A program made the translations under genes and the position numbers. From assembly GCA_025617745.1 (NCBI GenBank), contig CM046853.1, positions 59,171,233 through 59,235,232 of the forward strand: 64,000 nt of DNA. Direction: 5' to 3'. Source of the stretch: Heliocidaris erythrogramma (taxonomy: Eukaryota > Echinodermata > Echinoidea > Camarodonta > Echinometridae). The notes below the pieces were generated by a model. It was not told the DNA's origin. It saw only the letters and a list, made by a program, of their open reading frames with translations, and ran no database searches. This document shows, piece after piece, positions 59,413 to 64,000 of this stretch. How positions within the stretch are numbered: the first letter of the stretch is position 1; the number at the start of each line of letters is the position of its first letter.

Positions 59413-60089
59413 ATAACAACTATATTTCATATGTACATGTGCAATGAATTTGTTTTGGTAAGCATATTTTTAAAAATACCTTGCAGAAAAATAATCATTC
59501 ACTCACCAACGATTTCACAATTATCTCAAAATATCAGTCACTTTAAAGCACAAACCATTTCAAGTAACTAGCTTTATTGAGTTGATATCAATAATTTGTG
59601 TGAAATATTTAGTCTCCAATATGAATTGACTTACTTATTTCTAATATGATTTTCAAAAGGGCATCCATTTTGGAATTCTGTTACCAAAAACCATACTTAT
59701 AATCTCATGATAATTAGAAACACATAGAAGATATCCGAATGTTGAAAATAATTGCCTTAAAAAAATCTAATCAAAAGGAACATAACAGACAAGTAGTTTT
59801 GTCTATGAGTGTATAATTATATATTTTCTTGTTGCTCAAAAATTTTCTTTTTTTTCTTTATAAAATTCAAATCTCCAAAAGAAAGTGAAAATTAATCAAG
59901 TAGTTCAATGACAACTCACATATACCGATACTAACCAGGTCAATGGTGTGTATTCATATTACCAATGCCATACATGTAGTTTCAAACCGACAAATCAACT
60001 TTAAAATTTCATGAAATTTAACCTTATGAAAGTCATTTCCACTCAAATGGATTTCAACATTTTGACATTTTCACCCCAGTATTTGTATG

Positions 60090-60138
<49 letters not shown>

Positions 60139-60584
60139 GTGATAAGGATCACTGTGTTTTTCCTGCTACAAACAAGTTGTTATCTGATGAAGACAGATTG
60201 AGCCAGGAGATACAGATACGAAAATATTCATTTTATGGTTAGATACTGGAGATTAAACAACCATATTCTGTGTCATCAGCATGACAAAACTTTTGTAATT
60301 CAATATTCTTTTTGACATTAGAAACAGTACAGTGTTCAGAGTGGATAGAGGCAAATTTACATGTTATTGCAACGGTAGCCCAAATCTGCTACAAACAAAC
60401 GAAATGCATTTCGATAACAACATAAGGCTTCAATAAGCATCAGTGCTCAAATATAACAACAACAATAATGCTTAAATAAGTGGTGAATATTAATGTTTCT
60501 AAGAATTCTTTGAAGATGTTATTACCCAAGCTTAAGCCAAGGTACTCTAATAAGTCACTCAAGCATTAAAGGAATTTCTTTCTA
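59413..60584. other. non-coding stretch with (TA)n at 60,089-60,137
   Basis: A long TA microsatellite is preceded by GTATGTATG. The remainder is AT-rich without recognised features. Confidence 0.5.
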
Positions 60585-60720
60585 CTGGGTACCCACTTAC
60601 ATCACATGGGTGGAGAGGAGCAGATGTAGCTTAATAATGTATTGCCAAAAGACATCAGTGCCAGGGACTTGAACCCTGTACCTAGTAATCCATAGTCCAG
60701 AGACATACCCACTAGGGTTC
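60585..60720 (-). mobile_element. tRNA-derived SINE, copy 3
   Basis: On the minus strand, A-box-like CCCTAGTGGGTATGTC (60,702-60,716) is followed by B-box-like CAGGGTTCAAGTCCC (60,663-60,677). The body TTTTGGCAATACATTATTAA, CCACCCATGTGATGTAAGTG and GGGTACCCAGTAGA follows. Head and body match the minus-strand SINE at 10,452-10,594 in order and spacing. Confidence 0.75.
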
Positions 60721-60785
60721 TATGAGACATCCTCTGGCATTTACTGCTCTGCAGTCAAATTTCTTCACTGATCGGTTTCTAATTT

Positions 60786-60876
60786 CAACCTGGGACCAAA
60801 CACTGTACCTAACCCTAACCCTAACCTAAAACCCAATCACAACCCTAATATTAACCCTAACCTTTGACGAAATATG
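60786..60876. repeat. telomere-like dispersed repeat, copy 2
   Basis: GGGACCAAACACTGTAC, then CCTAACCCTAACCCTAACCT, then AACCCAATCACAACCCTAAT, then TTTGACGAAATATGGCCC: the same word order as 24,284-24,388. Confidence 0.65.
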
Positions 60877-60974
60877 GCCCGCAGCAAATGTCAGGTTATC
60901 ATCCACTAGACCATGACACCTCTACAATGGCATTTCAGGCTTACAGTATCAAGAAGATTTAACAGAACACTCAC

Positions 60975-61103
60975 CTCTGGAGCGTAACCATGGAGAGCAT
61001 TGTTGAACTCGTCATCACACATGGAGAGGTCAAAGGATGGAGGCGGGATGAAATCATCCTGGAAGAGATCCAGTACCACAGAGTCATCAAATTGGGACGA
61101 CAT
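60975..61103 (-). CDS. host exon candidate, 43 codons, acidic N-terminal-like segment
   Basis: On the minus strand a pyrimidine-rich tract (61,138-61,104) ends in GGCTGCAG, an acceptor directly before ATG at 61,103. The frame then stays open for exactly 43 codons to CCAGAG|GTGAGT, a near-perfect donor. The peptide starts MSSQFDDSVVLDLFQDDF and continues through PPPSFDLSMCDDEF to HGYAPE. It is acidic with interspersed bulky hydrophobics, resembling activation-domain or short-linear-motif segments; I do not recognise the family. Length divisible by three and phase 0 at both ends are typical of a real cassette exon. The ATG could be the true start or an internal Met. Codon use is GC-richer than its surroundings. 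Flanking exons are not visible, so the gene would extend beyond reliable detection. Confidence 0.55.
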
Positions 61104-61520
61104 CTGCAGCCATCGCAGGGAGAGGGGTGAAGGGAAAAGAACAAGAAAGTGATATAACAGTTAGTCAGAAATTTAATTGATTTTATTTCATTCACAAAAT
61201 CAACACACTGGGACGACTTCTGCATCACTGATGGAGGTCGATAGAGGGAAGGGGATGGATGAAAAAGAAAGTGGTAAACATTAGACAGAAGTTAATTTGA
61301 TTTGTCTATATAATTATTTTAAGCATATAATCATTAAATCATGATAAGTCAACAGTAGTACATGTCTGTTCATGAACAGTCTGTTATTCATCATCTCCTG
61401 AGAACTTGATCCAGTTGAGGCAGAAATTGATTTAATTTCATTTTATTCACCTAATCATTAAATCATCATCATCACATATAAATCAACAATATGTATGTTC
61501 ATTGTCATGCAATACATCAT
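61089..61520. repeat. degenerate ~120-130-bp tandem repeat overlapping the exon edge
   Basis: GGGACGACATCTGCA...GTCAGAAATTTAATTGATTT (61,094-61,182) recurs as GGGACGACTTCTGCA...GACAGAAGTTAATTTGATTT (61,211-61,300). A weaker third occurrence, GGCAGAAATTGATTTAATTT, lies near 61,420, and AATCATTAAATCAT recurs at 61,328 and 61,452. The first unit includes the exon's acceptor and first codons. Confidence 0.7.
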
Positions 61521-62506
61521 CTCTTCAATGGTAAGGGAATAGATAAATGTCCTTTTGGTTTCAGATGATTAAGAGCTAAAATGGCATTTTGCTGAGGCAT
61601 TTTTTAAAAGGTGGTATACCATGTCATGTTTGAACAAGGCTTATGAAAGCAGAAAGAGGTAGCAAGAGTTGCTTATGGTAGAATACAAACTCAAGCTGTG
61701 AATATTGAACAAAATGACTAAAGAAACTCATGAGAGAACGTTGAATATACAGAAATATATAAAATATATTTTTTAAATGTATGAAAGTCAGGAAAGTTGA
61801 CTTGAAGAAAATTGTTTCACTTGCAAAAGGTTCATATCCTGTGCCATTGTGCTGACAGAGGATATTCAAATGAGGGACAGATTTTTGTACTCTGCAAGGA
61901 ATAGATCTCGCAAACTTTAATCATATTTACAAGGCAAAAAAACACAAACATACAATATAAAATATGAACTACATACCTCCTGTGCTCACAAATTATACAA
62001 ACTAAACTACTGGCCCGATAAATATCCTGAACCACTGTTGTATGCACAAATTCCTTTAAGAGAATGAAACAAAAACACAAAAACCACACATCTCCTGAGA
62101 CAACTAAATATACAGTCTAAACTACTGGTCCAATAATTGTTCTAAAATCACTGTTATATGTACAAATTCTTCTACAAGAATGAAACAATATCAGTTTAGA
62201 CACCCTTTTCCCCAGGAAAGCACTTCTTGTGGTTTGTATCACATTTCTAATTAGCAGTTGTTGATTGGACAGAGAGGAAAAACTTGATAGGGGTAGTACC
62301 TTGTAAGTTGCGTGCTGGTTTCATGCCACTGATTATGACTAATACAATACAGCTTAGTAAGTGATAGGAGGAAAGTAGCTGTGGCACTGTAAATTGATAG
62401 TTATATAATTGTTTGATCGAGCCCCAGAAAAAAGACATGGAAATAAGAATATGAAAGAGAAATAGTAAGAGGGAGAGAGAGAGAGAGAGATAAATAACGA
62501 AAGACT
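61521..62506. other. non-coding stretch with a 115-bp duplication
   Basis: CTAAACTACTGGCCCGATAA...ACTGTTGTATGCACAAATTC (62,002-62,055) recurs at 62,117-62,170 with about 80% identity. 62,470-62,490 is (GA)n. No gene is recognised. Confidence 0.6.
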
Positions 62507-62771
62507 TAAAGGGATACGCCACCAGGCGGCTGTGGGGACAGTCAGGATTGCGTAAGCCCCATTCACTCGTACACAAAGTTTGTGCGTCGAACGCGTCCGT
62601 TGGACTACTGGGATTATATTTCGGACTGCACAAAGCTGACCAAATCTCGCACGAGCTTGGCACGAGAGCTCGAGCTCAGGCAGAGCGTGCATGGTGCGAA
62701 TCAGGTAATGAACACGGTGCCCTCTCGCGGTATAAAAATGTCCACAATCTGCGATTGAGTATCCCTTTGAA
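62507..62771. repeat. GGACTGC dispersed repeat / MITE, copy 2
   Basis: The ends TTAAAGGGATACGCC and GAGTATCCCTTTGAAA are short inverted repeats. The interior includes GGACTACTGGGATTATATTT, CGGACTGCACAAAGC, CACGAGAGCTCGAGCTC and CCACAATCTGCGATTGAG, collinear with 41,043-41,259. It is CpG-rich in an AT-rich setting. No transposase is present, so it would be non-autonomous. Confidence 0.7.
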
Positions 62772-64000
62772 ATGGGAGAGAACACAGAGGATTCAGAATG
62801 GAGAAAGAAAAGTAGGGGAAAGAAACACAGAAACAGAGACAGACAGACATACTGAGTAATTTACAAATTGATATATTTTGTAGTTTCTTATCCAATGTTA
62901 TAGCACTATACAATATATTTTGTGATTTTTCCAGTGAAAATATAATCAATGAATCATGACATCTCTCCTAGGAGTAGATAAAAACATTATGCCTGTGACC
63001 TTTGTTAACACCATTGTTTTCTTGGAAAATAACAATATAACATGTAGAAGATGTCAATTAGAAAAATCATTAACTAGTATTCAGAATTTCTCCCTCTGAC
63101 ATGTCACTGACATACAGCTGTTGTTTAAATCACATTGTTTTCAATGTGGGGAGGTAGGGCAAGGGGTTGAACAATTTATTTATGGTATACAATTAGAAAG
63201 AAATGCTGAAAACCCACTGGCATCTATACAGATACTATACCATGCTGTATGAGAGATGAGGAAACTTTTCATCAAATTTTTATTTCTGACTTGATTATTC
63301 TGTGATAGTACTTGCCCATTGACAAGGACATGTAATTAAGCCTGTTTGCAAATCCGTTTTCAAAACCTTGTTCAGAAATGATATGATAAAAAAAAAACTG
63401 CTGGTGCAAAAAAGACATTTATCTGTAAATGAATGGCAAGTGAGGTGAAGAGTAGCTTCAAACGAATTCCCAAAATGGCTGGTTCACATGACATGGTAAC
63501 CAACAGCAGGCGTTTTTACTTGCAAATGAATGGCAAATGGGGACGACAAAAAGTAGCTCTTTGCAACAAATGACTTATCTGCATGTTATAAGATACAAAA
63601 ATATCCATTATGTTTATTTCGCCCCAGCGGTTAACCAAGGCCATTTCCTACGGCACATGTGGACAAGGCGTAAGTGTACCTGTTTATCACTTTTTTATAA
63701 GGAATTGAAATACAGAGGACACTAATGTTCTTATATATTGGCACTTATATTGGTTTATTTGGCTGCAGTGGATTTTTGAGGCGGTTTTTCATGTCTTGTG
63801 TGAACAGGGCCTTAAGAAGTTACAAACTGAATGGTTGCGTGATAACTACATGACCTAGTTCTTCAGATTTTATTAGAAAAGGGTTAAATATGTCTTAAAC
63901 TTTCTCCCTGTGAGTCAGCTTTTACACAAGAAATTTGTCTCGGTCCAATAATTTCACCCCTCTTTCCTCCTCCTTTTCTCTTAAAATGTTTATTGTTGCC
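62772..64000. other. non-coding stretch with fragments of a dispersed repeat
   Basis: GTAAATGAATGGCAAGTGAG (63,427) and GCAAATGAATGGCAAATG (63,523) are repeated words also seen at 32,446. CTTGTGTGAACAGGGCCTTA (63,795) matches 36,873. Together they suggest a degraded repeat over about 63,420-63,815. No gene is recognised. Confidence 0.45.

Overview
The window is AT-rich animal nuclear DNA with almost no protein-coding content. It carries TTAGGG-type telomere-like runs, tRNA-derived SINEs, a CR1/L2-like LINE tail, a DIRS tyrosine-recombinase retrotransposon and many short inverted-repeat (MITE) elements. This mix fits a marine invertebrate deuterostome, most likely an echinoderm such as a sea urchin or a relative. 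That assignment is an inference from repeat style; no diagnostic host gene is visible. There is no sign of operons, bacterial genes, CRISPR arrays or rRNA. || Layout: 1-2.6 kb holds an 8-bp-TSD palindromic MITE, a TTA-flanked MITE and a foldback next to each other. 4.4-5.3 kb is a ~164-bp tandem repeat. 6.47-6.80 kb is a MITE with long terminal inverted repeats. 10.3-10.6 kb holds a TTCGCGAA-type repeat and a SINE. 12.95-14.17 kb is a patch rich in CGTAAG/CGTACG words carrying two nested MITEs. 16.7-17.0 kb is GA microsatellite. 19.13-20.57 kb is one very large foldback element with a 126-bp tandem repeat in one arm. 21-41 kb is mostly featureless, with scattered MITEs, telomere-like runs and one weak exon candidate at 27.3 kb. 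|| 41,336-46,989 is an essentially full-length DIRS element on the minus strand: inverted terminal repeats, an internal complementary region, and gag, RT/RNase H/methyltransferase-like and tyrosine recombinase reading frames. These frames are broken by five frameshifts and one stop. 48.7-49.4 kb has SINE sequence. 52.6-57.4 kb is a diverged local duplication with a 48-bp minisatellite expanded in one copy only, and a LINE 3' fragment at 54.1-54.5 kb. 60.6-61.5 kb has a minus-strand SINE, a telomere-like repeat and the best host exon candidate (43 codons with good splice signals), whose 5' edge lies inside a degenerate tandem repeat. || The only genes that work together are those of the DIRS element: Gag packages the RNA, RT/RNase H makes DNA, and the internal complementary region allows the two ends to be joined into a circle that the tyrosine recombinase integrates. 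As read here the element could not make full-length proteins. Every frameshift lies at a short homopolymer and the terminal repeats are nearly identical, so sequencing or assembly error is a serious alternative to true decay.
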